NCBI GenBank assembly: GCA_020442465.1
Contig: JAGRJY010000108.1
Location: forward strand, 124,001 to 188,000
DNA from: Lysobacterales bacterium
GTDB taxonomy: Bacteria > Pseudomonadota > Gammaproteobacteria > Xanthomonadales > Xanthomonadaceae
Direction: 5' to 3'
DNA: 64,000 nucleotides
This document shows positions 55,756-64,000 of this stretch, in pieces. The notes under the pieces are model-generated. The model saw only the letters and a program-made list of their open reading frames with translations. It did no database searches and was not told the origin of the DNA. Made by a program: the position numbers and the translations under genes. Each line of letters starts with the position of its first letter. The stretch's first letter is position 1.

Positions 55756-56502
55756 TCATGCGGGAACCACGTCCGAATCGGCGACGGCGTTGGCGCTGAC
55801 CGCAATCGGTGGAAAGGCACAGAATCCGCGCACGCGACGATCCTGCAGCGCCAGGTTGATCATGCCGTCGAGGCTGTAGGGCCGCAGCCGCGCCTGCCGA
55901 CCGGCCAGCTCGATGTCGCGCTGCCCGCCGAGGGGAAAGCAGGCCTCGAGCAAGCGTCGAGCCCCTTCGGCCGACACCGCATAACACAGCGTTCCCCACA
56001 TCTGCTGGCAGCGCAGCGGCGCCGGTGCCGGCGCCCGCGTTCGGCTGAAGCGCCTGAAGTAGTCGGGACGGTGCTTCGCCCCTTCGTCGAAGCTGACCAC
56101 GCTGACCAGCCCGTCGCGCATGTGCAGCGGCATGAACGCATCGGTGTTGTAGCCGAAGTAGACGATGTCCCAGGGCACGTCCAGGCATGCCAGCAGCGCC
56201 TGCGCCCGCTCCACGAAGTCGCCACGGAGGCAGGCATCGTCTTCACAGACCAGGGTCGCATCGCGGTGCTGCGCCGCGCGCTGCCAGATCGCGAGGTGCG
56301 ACAGCGCATTGCCGATCGCGCCCGCGGTGAATCCCGCATGCTCGGCGTCCAGCAGTCCCGATGCCTGCAGCTGTGCCCGATCCAGCGACGCGCCATCGAC
56401 GGCATCGACGAAGTCCAGCTCCAACCCTTCGCGCGTGTTCCATTTCTCGAACTGTGCTCGGCGGTCGGCGCGGCGCGGCAGGTTGATCACGAGGAGGCGC
56501 AT
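55756..56502 (-). CDS. glycosyltransferase family 25 protein (paralogue 1)
   Basis: A 248-aa GT25 enzyme, tandem paralogue of the next gene. Matching landmarks: MRLLVINLPRRADRRAQFEK, ATLVCEDDACLRGDFVERA, WDIVYFGYNTDAFM, MWGTLCYAVSAEGARRLLEA and RPYSLDGMINLALQDRRVRG. The EDD motif is the presumed metal/nucleotide-sugar site. It lies 17 bases downstream of the MFS gene and 43 bases upstream of its duplicate, all on the minus strand. Acceptor unknown. The frame remains open far upstream, but that is the opposite reading of the MFS gene. Confidence 0.9.
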   Translation of the reverse strand: MRLLVINLPRRADRRAQFEKWNTREGLELDFVDAVDGASLDRAQLQASGLLDAEHAGFTAGAIGNALSHLAIWQRAAQHRDATLVCEDDACLRGDFVERAQALLACLDVPWDIVYFGYNTDAFMPLHMRDGLVSVVSFDEGAKHRPDYFRRFSRTRAPAPAPLRCQQMWGTLCYAVSAEGARRLLEACFPLGGQRDIELAGRQARLRPYSLDGMINLALQDRRVRGFCAFPPIAVSANAVADSDVVPA

Positions 56503-56519
56503 CGACTCGAACCGCCGGC

Positions 56520-57788
56520 TCAGCTCGACTGCGTGTCGATGGCATCCGACGGCGACGCAGACGGATGCGGGCTGTCGGCCTCGGGGAGCAACTCCATCAC
56601 AGCAGGCGTCGTGCGCAACATCGGCAGGAAGTGCGCAGGCGCCACCACCTGGCTGCTGCGCCGGGTCAGACGCCAGGCGGTGTAGGCAGCAAGCGAGCCC
56701 TGCACCAGCGCCAGATAGGCAAGCAGCGAGGCCGACCCCAACGACTCCATCAGCATGCCTGCCAATGCCGGGCCGATCGCGGCGCCCAGCCCATTGACCA
56801 TCAGCAGCGCAGCGCTGCCACCCAGCATCACATGCGGCTCGAGCCGATCCATCAGGTGCGCCACAACCAGCGGATAGACCGCAAACGCCAATCCTCCGTA
56901 GAGAAACACGCCCGCGAACAACATGCCGCTCCACCCGTGCCCGAGGAGCAGAAGCGCGGCAGCCGCCGACGCGCCAGCGCAGACCATCACCAGCACGCGG
57001 CGACGGTCGCGCCGATCCGACCAGTGTCCGATCGGCCACTGCATGACCGCACCGCCCACGATGGCAACACTCATGAAAGTGGCCACCGATGCCGGCGCCA
57101 GTCCGTTCCGCGCCGCGAACACCGGCGCCAGTCCCCAGAACGCGCCCATCGCCAGCCCCGACATCAAGGCTCCGACGGCTGCAGTCGGCGCCGCCTGCAG
57201 CAGGCGCCTGACGCCGAACGGGGCGCGTTCGGGCAAGGCCGGCTGGGGCAGACGGGTCCAGGTGACCGGCATCAGCGCCAGACAGGTCAGCAGCGCCACC
57301 AGACTGAACAACTCGAATCCCTGCGGCGCGGCCAGGCGCAGCAACTGCTGGCCCATCGCCAGCGACAGCAGATTGATGACCATGTACGTCGCGAAGACCT
57401 GCCCGCGGCGCTCGTTTGGCGCCTGCGCGTTCATCCAGCTCTCGATCACCGTGTACAGGCCCACCAGGGCCATGCCGATCAACAAGCGCAGTACGCCCCA
57501 CGCCCAGGGATTGACCAGCATCGCGTGCAGCAGCGCGGTAGCAGCTGCAGCCGCAGCAAAAAAAGCGAACGCCCGAACATGACCCAGTCGGCGAATGAGC
57601 GGCGGGCCGGCGTAGGTGCCGAGAAAGAAACCGCAGAAGTATGCCGACATCATGAAACCCAGCGCCGCAGCGCTGAATCCCTCGCTCGTGCCCCGCACGG
57701 CGATGAGCGTGCCCAGCAACCCGCTGCCCATGAGCAACAGCGACACCCCGAGCAGCAGGGAAAACAAGGGACGAATCAGCGCAAGCAT
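56520..57788 (-). CDS. major facilitator superfamily transporter (YcaD-like)
   Basis: A 422-aa 12-helix transporter. Helices begin LFSLLLGVSLLLMGSGLLGTL; the loop GPPLIRRLGHVRAFAFF matches the MFS signature between helices 2 and 3; helix 5 region LIGMALVGLYTVIESWMNA has the ESW(L/M)N motif of the YcaD/CynX-like group; the centre has QWPIGHWSDRRDRRRVLVMV. The C-terminus is a hydrophilic tail. Substrate unknown. It is the first gene of a three-gene minus-strand unit with the two GT25 genes and is divergent from the transglutaminase fusion gene. Confidence 0.9.
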   Translation of the reverse strand: MLALIRPLFSLLLGVSLLLMGSGLLGTLIAVRGTSEGFSAAALGFMMSAYFCGFFLGTYAGPPLIRRLGHVRAFAFFAAAAAATALLHAMLVNPWAWGVLRLLIGMALVGLYTVIESWMNAQAPNERRGQVFATYMVINLLSLAMGQQLLRLAAPQGFELFSLVALLTCLALMPVTWTRLPQPALPERAPFGVRRLLQAAPTAAVGALMSGLAMGAFWGLAPVFAARNGLAPASVATFMSVAIVGGAVMQWPIGHWSDRRDRRRVLVMVCAGASAAAALLLLGHGWSGMLFAGVFLYGGLAFAVYPLVVAHLMDRLEPHVMLGGSAALLMVNGLGAAIGPALAGMLMESLGSASLLAYLALVQGSLAAYTAWRLTRRSSQVVAPAHFLPMLRTTPAVMELLPEADSPHPSASPSDAIDTQSS

Positions 57789-58242
57789 GCGTGCACGGCG
57801 AACGAGCGGTCGATCGTCATGCTAGCCAATGTGGACGGTCGATGCAGACTCCGGGCCATCGCCCACCGCCATGACACCCCCCCGGAACGCTTTGTCGACT
57901 GCGACAGACCATCGGCTCCGGTAAGCGAAGCAGCGCTAAAAAATAGGAATTTTCTGATAGCACGACCGACGCAGGCGTCTTATAGTCGCCCCGCTCATGC
58001 GCCCGTCTGCACGGCAGACGGGTCTTCCGGCGATCACGACCCGAAGCCCGCAACCGCGCACCGACCGAAGGGAACACCAGGCGCCCGCAGCCACATCAGG
58101 CACCGCGAGTGCCCTTGCCATCCGAGACCCAGCCTTGTCAGACCATCCCACTGCACCCCATTGCAGGCACACCACCCACCGACCAGCGCGACACCCGACG
58201 CGGGGCCGGAATACCGTCGGGTGGGCACCGCGGTGTCCCGAA
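57789..58242. other. 454-base divergent region with a strong hairpin
   Basis: It separates the MFS gene and the DUF3857 gene. CCCGTCTGC (58002-58010) and GCAGACGGG (58014-58022) form a 9-pair hairpin with a 3-base loop. An A/T-rich patch (AAAAAATAGGAATTTTCTGATA at about 57939-57960, quoted here as one landmark only in part) and TTATAG near 57980 could be promoter elements. The frame of the downstream gene is open from 57997, but this part has no domain-like sequence. Confidence 0.4.
58002..58022 (+). promoter_or_regulatory. 9-pair hairpin upstream of the DUF3857 gene
   Basis: Perfect arms CCCGTCTGC and GCAGACGGG around ACG. If transcription begins near 57986 it would lie in the 5' leader; function unknown. 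Confidence 0.4.
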
Positions 58243-60897
58243 TTGGTTCGCTGGGCTGCGATGGCTGCCCTCGCCGTCGCCGCCGGCCTGTCGACCGCAA
58301 CCGCGGCCGAACTCGAGGGGTTCCGCGTCGAAACGCAACCTGCATGGATCAAGCCGGTTGATGCCGACCTGAACGCCACGCCTCCCGCTGCCCAAGTCAG
58401 CCAGGGTCGATACTTCCTGCTCGCCGACTACCAGAGCCGACTGGTGGAGGCACCGGCCGAGCACTTCGTCCACATCGCCGTACGCGCGCTCGATCAGACC
58501 GGCGTCGAGGAGATTGCCAGCGTCCAGGTGTCCTTCGACCCGACGTACGAATCCCTGGCCTGGCATCGCCTCGATGTGGTCCGCGACGGTCAGCGGACTT
58601 CGCGTCTGCAATCCGCGCAGTTCCGCATGCTGCAGCGTGAAGAGGAACTGGAGTATCAGATCTTCGACGGCAGCCTCACCCTCAGCGTGGTGCTCGATGA
58701 CGTGCGCAGCGGTGACATCGTCGAGTACGCGTTCACCCGTCGCGGCAGCAATCCGGTGTTCGGCGCGCGTGTGTTCGGCGGCTTCCTGCTGCAGTGGGGC
58801 GTGCCGCTTCAACGATTGCACGCGCGGCTTCAGTATGCCGCGGACCGACCCTTGCAGTTCGCGCTGCGAAACACCGAAGCGCAGGGCACCACCTCAGGCG
58901 TCGGCAAGCTTCGCGAGCGCAGCTGGGACCTGCAGGACTTGAGCCCTGTGCTCTCGGAACCCGACGCACCGGGCTGGTTCAATCCCTATCCGCGTGTGAA
59001 CTGGAGCGAATACGCCGACTGGACCGCGGTCGAAGCCTGGGCCCGCCTCATGTTCACTCCGCCAGCACAGCCGGGCGACGAAGTCGTGAAGCTGGCCGAG
59101 CAGATCTTGGCAGAGCACGACGCACCTGCTGAGCGCCTGCATGCGGCGCTCCGGCATGTCCAGTCCGACATCCGCTACCTCGGCCTGGAGATGGGGCCCG
59201 GCTCGCATCAGCCCACTCCGCCGGCGATCGTTCTCGAACGCCGCTTCGGCGACTGTAAGGACAAGACCCTACTGCTGCTCACCCTGCTCGATCTCATGCA
59301 CATCGACGCCCATGCGGCCCTCGTCAACACGACGCGCCGCGCCGGCTTGAACGACATGCAGCCGTCGCCGAGTGCATTCAATCACGTCGTCGTGCGCGCC
59401 GAGGCCGAGGGCGTTCAGTACTGGCTGGATCCGACGCGCTCTGACCAGGATGCGCCCCTGAATCTTCTCTACCAGCCCGACTTCGACCTGGCGTTGGTCA
59501 TCGACGAAAGCGGCAGCGGACTGCAGAAGATGCACACCGAGCCGCCGAGGCTCGAACGGCGCGTCAAGGTCGAACTCGATTCGACCGGCGGCTACGAGGA
59601 GCCGGCCCGGTTCCAGGTGGAGACCACCAACCTCGGCGGCCTCGCCGAGAGCGCCCGTTTTCGCCTCTCGGCGACCAACAAGGAAGAACTGCAGAAGGAC
59701 TACCTCAACTACTACGCCAACTTCTTTCCGACCGTGCGCGCCACCGCACCGATCGACATGGCGATCGACCCGCCGTCCAACCGGATCGTCACCACCGAGC
59801 ACTACGAGATCGAGGGATGGTGGAGTCGTTCGACCAAGGAAGCACGATGGGTCGCCTCGGTGGCTCCGTTCGACATCCAGGATCAACTGAACGCACCGGA
59901 CTCGCTCGTTCGCCATGCGCCGCTGGCCGTGTCCTATCCGTTCTCGCTGGAGATGACCACCAACGTGCGCTTGCCCGAAGCATTCTCCATCAAGGAGGAA
60001 CAGTGGGAGGTGCGCGACAAGCATTTCAGCTTCTCCAGGCAGAAGAAGCCCACTGAGTTCGGCTTCCAGATGGTCGACCGCTACGAGTCGTTGCAGGACC
60101 ACGTCTCGGCCGAAGACATGCCCTCCTACGCGGCAAAGCTTCAGGAGGCGCGCAATCGCCTTGAGATCACCTTGTGGAGGGGAGACGATCCGCCTCCACC
60201 CTCGGTGTGGGAACGCATCAATTGGCAGGTCGCCTTGCTGATGCTGATGGGCCTGGGTTTTCTGATCTGGACCGCGAAGAAACTGTACCGCTGGGATCCA
60301 GCCGGGCCGCTTCCCCCCCCGCAGCCGCAGCTGGTCGGGCTCGGCGGCTGGATGATCATTCCCCTGCTCAGCAGTCTCGCCAATCCCTTCCTGCTGCTCT
60401 CGACCATGAAAGAGATCGCCCCTGTCCTGGAGCCGGAGTTGTGGAACGCGCTGACCGTACCGGGCGGCGAGTCCTATCACCCGCTGTGGGCGCCCGTCAT
60501 GCTCTTCGAGGTTTTCGCCAACCTCGCGTTGCTGGTGTTCTCGGGGCTGATCATCGCCTTGCTGTTTCAGCGCCGCCGCAGCCTGCCAGCGATGTACATC
60601 AGTTTCCTGCTGCTCAACGCCGTCGTCCTGATGGTCGACCAGCTGATGCTGTACCAGATGCCTGGATTCACCGAGCAGGACATCGCTCAAGGCTGGCCGG
60701 ATGTAGCACGCGCGGTGATTGGCGCGACGATCTGGGTGTCGTATTTCAGCGTCTCGGTACGCGTCAAGTCGACCTTCACCCGACGATGGCGCGACCACCA
60801 TCGCCAGGTCGTCGCCAAGCAGGCGACGGGCGGACACGATGACGCTGCGATGGAATCGCCGTCCGTCGCTCCCGCGGCGGAAGGCCATCAGGCCTGA
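58243..60897 (+). CDS. DUF3857 - transglutaminase-like - DUF2569 membrane fusion protein
   Basis: About 884 aa. An exported N-terminus (VRWAAMAALAVAAGLSTATAA) leads into a DUF3857 beta domain (YFLLADYQSRLVEAPAEHFV; EYQIFDGSLTLSVVLDDV). A transglutaminase core follows with Cys in RRFGDCKDKTLLLLTLL, His in AFNHVVVRAEAEG and Asp in YWLDPTRSD. A further beta region precedes five C-terminal membrane helices, of which LGGWMIIPLLSSLANPFLLL is the DUF2569 signature. TTG 58243 is preferred because it gives an Arg-bearing signal peptide; ATG 58261 is the alternative. DUF3857-transglutaminase proteins are common in Bacteroidetes and Xanthomonadales with no settled role; the catalytic triad suggests periplasmic peptide processing or cross-linking. 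Confidence 0.82.
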   Translation: MVRWAAMAALAVAAGLSTATAAELEGFRVETQPAWIKPVDADLNATPPAAQVSQGRYFLLADYQSRLVEAPAEHFVHIAVRALDQTGVEEIASVQVSFDPTYESLAWHRLDVVRDGQRTSRLQSAQFRMLQREEELEYQIFDGSLTLSVVLDDVRSGDIVEYAFTRRGSNPVFGARVFGGFLLQWGVPLQRLHARLQYAADRPLQFALRNTEAQGTTSGVGKLRERSWDLQDLSPVLSEPDAPGWFNPYPRVNWSEYADWTAVEAWARLMFTPPAQPGDEVVKLAEQILAEHDAPAERLHAALRHVQSDIRYLGLEMGPGSHQPTPPAIVLERRFGDCKDKTLLLLTLLDLMHIDAHAALVNTTRRAGLNDMQPSPSAFNHVVVRAEAEGVQYWLDPTRSDQDAPLNLLYQPDFDLALVIDESGSGLQKMHTEPPRLERRVKVELDSTGGYEEPARFQVETTNLGGLAESARFRLSATNKEELQKDYLNYYANFFPTVRATAPIDMAIDPPSNRIVTTEHYEIEGWWSRSTKEARWVASVAPFDIQDQLNAPDSLVRHAPLAVSYPFSLEMTTNVRLPEAFSIKEEQWEVRDKHFSFSRQKKPTEFGFQMVDRYESLQDHVSAEDMPSYAAKLQEARNRLEITLWRGDDPPPPSVWERINWQVALLMLMGLGFLIWTAKKLYRWDPAGPLPPPQPQLVGLGGWMIIPLLSSLANPFLLLSTMKEIAPVLEPELWNALTVPGGESYHPLWAPVMLFEVFANLALLVFSGLIIALLFQRRRSLPAMYISFLLLNAVVLMVDQLMLYQMPGFTEQDIAQGWPDVARAVIGATIWVSYFSVSVRVKSTFTRRWRDHHRQVVAKQATGGHDDAAMESPSVAPAAEGHQA

Positions 60898-61307
60898 GGC
60901 ACAAGGCCTCTCGGGGTCCGGCCGCGGCGCTTGCCGGCAGCGCGCCGGGGACGGGCCCAGCACCGCGGCGCTGCGCCGATCTGTCGGAAAGTCGGGCGTC
61001 GCAGCCGCGTATCCGCCGCGCCGCGACGATGGATCGGAACGGATCGGGCCGGCGGTGTCGCTGCGGTTCGACCTGTTGGTGGCGTCGCCGCAAGCTTCGG
61101 CCTGCGCCGTGGCCGCGCGCAGCGTCGGCCTCGATGCGCACCGCACCAGAGTCAGCGTGAGGCGGGCATGCGGTTCGTCCCCTATGCTCCTGCACGCGTG
61201 CGGCGCAGCTCGCCGACTGACCTCACACGGTCAGGCAACTGTCGGCCGACCGGTTCCATCATCGGATAGGCCGCCGATCACCGCGCGAGACTCCCGACGC
61301 GCGCACC
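60898..61307. other. 410-base convergent spacer, no gene seen
   Basis: Very GC-rich DNA between the convergent DUF3857 and hydrolase genes. Open frames exist on both strands, but their translations are Arg/Ala-rich shadows with no start signal or domain. No T-tract terminator is seen. Confidence 0.4.
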
Positions 61308-62144
61308 TCACGCGTGCTCGGCGTGCCCCGGATTGCGGTAGACCAGCTTGCGCCAGCCGTGATGCGAGAACGGACTCCAGCGGTCGGGGTGCTGCGCGAG
61401 GCGGTCTGCGATCACCCACAACACCAGCGGGTTCACGCCCATGCCGAGGTGACTGGCCGGCACCTCCACGTTCTCGGCGCGCGGGTGGTTCTTGACCAGG
61501 CTACTGCGCCAGTGCACCACGCCGTCGTAGCGGCTGAGGATGGAGGTCAGCGGCACGTCGGGATGACCGCCGATCAGCTTGCGCACGTCGGCGTGATCCG
61601 GGTCGAGCCCGCTGACCAGTTCGAACACCTTGCGCGCGTTGGTTGCGTTGGCTTCGGCGGCCAGCGGCGATCCCAGCGTGAGCACCGAACGCACGTGCTC
61701 GGGCATTTGCCAGGCCAGCGCCCGGGCCATCAAACCGCCGAGCGACCAGCCGATCAGACTCGGCTTCTTGCCGTGCAGCTGGCGAATTTCAGCAATGCGC
61801 TGCTGAAGATGCTCGAGCATGCCCGGCTTCGGGCCGTGATTGAAGCCAAGCTCCCACGGGTAGGCCGTGTAGCCGAGATGCTCGAGAAACTTGCGCAGCG
61901 GCCAGGTGCTGCGGTCGCTGGCGAGCAAGCCCGGAAGCACCAGCACCGGGTGTCCATCGCCGCGACCGGCCTGGGAGAACCACGGCCGCGCTACCAGCCA
62001 GGATGCCCATTCCATCCAGGCCCTGCCTTCCATCGCGAGCAGAAACAGCGAAGGCGGCGCCATGTCGCGCGGGCGCGCCTCAGACGCCGGCGACGGCGCG
62101 ATCGATCGCGCCTTGCTGCGCACGGCGCTACGCCTTGCCGCCAT
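61308..62144 (-). CDS. alpha/beta hydrolase
   Basis: A 278-aa alpha/beta-fold hydrolase. VLVLPGLLASDRSTWPLRKFL supplies the oxyanion region, SLIGWSLGGLMARAL the nucleophile elbow (GWSLGG), DPDHADVRKLIGG and YDGVVHW the acid region, and ENVEVPASHLGMGVNPLVL the catalytic histidine. Similar proteins are annotated as lipases or esterases. ATG at 62144 has AAAGGAG 7 bases upstream and so is preferred over 62168. It overlaps the end of the WS/DGAT gene by 17 bases, implying coupled translation and a shared lipid substrate. Confidence 0.85.
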   Translation of the reverse strand: MAARRSAVRSKARSIAPSPASEARPRDMAPPSLFLLAMEGRAWMEWASWLVARPWFSQAGRGDGHPVLVLPGLLASDRSTWPLRKFLEHLGYTAYPWELGFNHGPKPGMLEHLQQRIAEIRQLHGKKPSLIGWSLGGLMARALAWQMPEHVRSVLTLGSPLAAEANATNARKVFELVSGLDPDHADVRKLIGGHPDVPLTSILSRYDGVVHWRSSLVKNHPRAENVEVPASHLGMGVNPLVLWVIADRLAQHPDRWSPFSHHGWRKLVYRNPGHAEHA

Positions 62145-63534
62145 CGGCAAACTCCTTTCTTCGCGCATCCAGGGCGCGCTGCATGCCGCGCAGCAGCACC
62201 TCGGGTCGATCGCAGGCCTCCCGGGCCGTCACCACACCGACTTCCAGCGAACCTGCGTAGCTGACAAGGGTGATGTTGAGCGCCAGGCCATGGGTGACGA
62301 TCGAGACCGGATAGAAATGCTCGATGCGCATGCCGCCAAGATAGAGCGGTACTGGCACACCAGGCACATTGGACACCACCAGGTTCGCCAGAGGCGGCAA
62401 CTTCTCGGAAAGCTTGCCGCGCTGCCAAAGCCGACTGAGACCGGACACCCAAAGCGGTGCGGCGAAGCCCGGGAAATCAGTCGGAATCAGATCCTTGAAC
62501 GCGGCGACTCGTCCCTTGATGGTTCGCGTGGCGGCGACGATGGCCTCACCGCGCGCGCGGCGGTTCGGCTCGTCGGTGGCCAGCGGACACTGCACCATCG
62601 AGACTTCATTGCCTTCCTGCGAGCCTTCGGCACGCACCGACACCGGCATGGCGGCGATCAGCGGTTTCTCGGGCAGTTCGTTGCGCCGCTTGAGCCACTC
62701 GCGCACGGCATCGGAGACCAGGATCATCACGCCATCATTCAGGCTGCCGCCGTACGCCGCGCCCAAGCGCTTCACGTCCTGCATGGGAAACGAGGCAAAC
62801 GCCACGCTGCGCGCTTCGCCAATGTTGTGATTGAAGCGGGTGCGCGGCGCCATCCACAGCGACGCGCGCAGGCTCGACCAGGACGTTTCCTGCACCTTCT
62901 TGCCCAACTGGCGAAGCAGGTCGGGGGCCTCGCGCCACCACTCCGACAGCTGCCGCGCCGACAGTCGCAATGCTGCGCGCCGCGCGCCGCGTTGTGATGC
63001 CGGCCGATCCTCATCGTCGGCAGCATCGCTGGCCCCCATGGGCACTGGCTGCAGGTCGACCAGAGCGGAAGTGACCTTGACCCCGGCCTGGCCATCCAGC
63101 AAGGCGTGGTGCGAGCGCAGGTACAGCGCCAGCCGGCCGCCTTTCAGGCCGTCGATGACCACGGCTTCCCACATCGGACGATCGCGATCCATCGACTCGG
63201 CGTGCCACTCGGCGATCGCTGCACGCAGTGCCGCGTCGTCGCCGGGACGGCGCAGTGTGCGCACGACGACGTGCTGATCGAAGTCCACCTTGGCGCGCTC
63301 GCGCCACACCGGATGACCCAGCCCCAATGGCGCCTCGACCAGCACCCGACGCAGCAGGCCCAGAGGTCGAAGCCGCGCAATCAGATGGGCACGCAACGCT
63401 TCGGCGGCAGGCAGCCTGGTTCCTTTCACCGGCTTCAGCACGATCAGGCTGCCGGTGTGCATCGGATTGCCCGATGACTCCAGATAGAGGAACAGCGCGT
63501 CGAGCCCGGTGAGCGGTTTGAATCCCTTGGGCAA
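62128..63534 (-). CDS. wax ester synthase/diacylglycerol acyltransferase (WS/DGAT)
   Basis: A 468-aa bifunctional acyltransferase that esterifies fatty alcohols or diacylglycerol with acyl-CoA to make storage lipid. The N-terminus is standard (FKPLTGLDALFLYLESSGNPMHTG); the catalytic motif is HHALLDG in LRSHHALLDGQAG; the C-terminal domain has GGSLNDGVMILVSDAVREWL, AAMPVSVRAEGSQEGNEVSMV, NLVVSNVPGVPVPLYLGG and YPVSIVTHGLALNITLVSYAG. All conserved blocks are present. It pairs with the alpha/beta hydrolase downstream and is divergent from the TerB-like gene. Confidence 0.93.
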   Translation of the reverse strand: MPKGFKPLTGLDALFLYLESSGNPMHTGSLIVLKPVKGTRLPAAEALRAHLIARLRPLGLLRRVLVEAPLGLGHPVWRERAKVDFDQHVVVRTLRRPGDDAALRAAIAEWHAESMDRDRPMWEAVVIDGLKGGRLALYLRSHHALLDGQAGVKVTSALVDLQPVPMGASDAADDEDRPASQRGARRAALRLSARQLSEWWREAPDLLRQLGKKVQETSWSSLRASLWMAPRTRFNHNIGEARSVAFASFPMQDVKRLGAAYGGSLNDGVMILVSDAVREWLKRRNELPEKPLIAAMPVSVRAEGSQEGNEVSMVQCPLATDEPNRRARGEAIVAATRTIKGRVAAFKDLIPTDFPGFAAPLWVSGLSRLWQRGKLSEKLPPLANLVVSNVPGVPVPLYLGGMRIEHFYPVSIVTHGLALNITLVSYAGSLEVGVVTAREACDRPEVLLRGMQRALDARRKEFADGGKA

Positions 63535-63737
63535 GGCAGATTCCGCGTTGGGAAAGGGAGAGCATAGTGAATCCGGCCGCTACCGCCATGCTGCGTCGCG
63601 TCATGGCGCGTCCAAACGGGGCGAATGCAGGTCTGCGGCGAACTCCTCGACCTCGATCCGGAACCTATCCATCGCAACGGCACTGGGTATATCCTCCCAG
63701 ACAACAGCGGACTTGGTTCGACTCTTCGGGGGAAGGC

Positions 63738-64000
63738 ATGAGCAATGGTTCGAGCGGCATCGGCCGCATCCTTGGCGGTCTCGGCTCGATGCTGGGCCTG
63801 GGCGGTGGAACGATCGACCCCGACCGGCAGATGGTGCTGGAAGTGCTGTTCGGCCTGCTCGGCTATCTGGCCAAGCTCGACAGCCTGATCACCAGCCACG
63901 AGGCCGACTACATCAACCAGCTCATGGACGAGATGAAGCTGTCCATGAAGGAGCGCGAGATCGCCAGCACGTCGGCGCAGCGCGGCAAGAATCGCGAAAT
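63738..64000 (+). CDS. TerB/DjlA-N-like protein, 5' part (cut by window end)
   Basis: The first 87 codons are visible. After a Gly/Ser-rich start (GIGRILGGLGSMLGLGGG) comes VLEVLFGLLGYLAKLDSLIT, then EADYINQLMDEMKLSMKER, which matches the helical TerB domain of tellurite-resistance-associated proteins and of the J-domain protein DjlA. Whether a J domain follows cannot be seen. GGGGGAAGG precedes the ATG. Divergent from the WS/DGAT gene, 203 bases away. Confidence 0.7.
   Translation, partial: MSNGSSGIGRILGGLGSMLGLGGGTIDPDRQMVLEVLFGLLGYLAKLDSLITSHEADYINQLMDEMKLSMKEREIASTSAQRGKNRE

Overview
The window is GC-rich chromosomal DNA, almost certainly from a gammaproteobacterium of the Xanthomonadales/Lysobacterales. 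Two conserved blocks support this: a recN|hrcA-grpE-dnaK-dnaJ-dapB block, and a fur|bamE-rnfH-ratA-smpB-ssrA block with fur divergent from the OmlA/BamE lipoprotein gene, as in Xanthomonas. The Fur lacks the CxxC zinc site, and there is a GTAGGAG-type palindromic repeat of the kind seen in this group. No plasmid, phage or CRISPR features, rRNA or tRNA genes were seen; the only RNA gene recognised is tmRNA.

Layout. 0-11 kb: small metabolic and accessory genes (two PhzF-family genes, two GFA-family genes, a class I glutamine amidotransferase, a DUF6445-like protein, a DUF4197 protein, a secreted S1 protease, a secreted mono-heme protein, a VOC protein and an exported amidohydrolase). The DUF4197/protease/heme-protein stretch (3.1-6.9 kb) is less GC-rich and carries repeats. 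11-17 kb: dapB and the dnaJ-dnaK-grpE-hrcA chaperone genes, all on the minus strand, divergent from recN. 19-25 kb: a membrane GAF-GGDEF diguanylate cyclase, then fur, bamE, rnfH, ratA, smpB and ssrA. Between smpB and ssrA lies a DUF4124 gene bracketed by a second, decayed copy of the smpB 3' end. 25-28.6 kb: a hypothetical gene overlapping ispG tail to tail, and a large uncharacterised protein translationally coupled to ispG.

28.9-42.0 kb is the standout: six tightly packed plus-strand genes that together look like a trans-envelope electron conduit. They are (1) an 800-aa soluble fusion of an NAD(P)/FAD oxidoreductase, two cyclic-nucleotide-binding domains and a four-cluster [4Fe-4S] module; (2) a five-helix membrane protein with paired histidines suited to two b-hemes; (3) a single-pass protein with a cytoplasmic FHA-like domain and ten periplasmic CxxCH motifs; (4) a lipoprotein with two GlcG/HbpS-like domains; (5) an outer-membrane beta-barrel; (6) a 1357-aa exported protein with ten CxxCH motifs, LVIVD-like repeats and a His-rich tail. 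The inferred path is NAD(P)H - FAD/FeS - heme b - inner decaheme - outer-membrane barrel and second decaheme, possibly reversible. A Fur-box-like palindrome lies in the upstream intergenic region.

42-64 kb: xseA; a thiamine-diphosphate enzyme (acetolactate-synthase-like) paired with an aldehyde dehydrogenase; a periplasmic-propeller sensor histidine kinase divergent from an ECF sigma operon (sigma, membrane-anchored probable anti-sigma, IMPACT protein, ABC exporter, all joined by 4-base overlaps); tandem paralogous GT25 glycosyltransferases with an MFS transporter; a DUF3857-transglutaminase-DUF2569 fusion; an alpha/beta hydrolase overlapping a WS/DGAT acyltransferase; and the start of a TerB-like gene cut by the window end.
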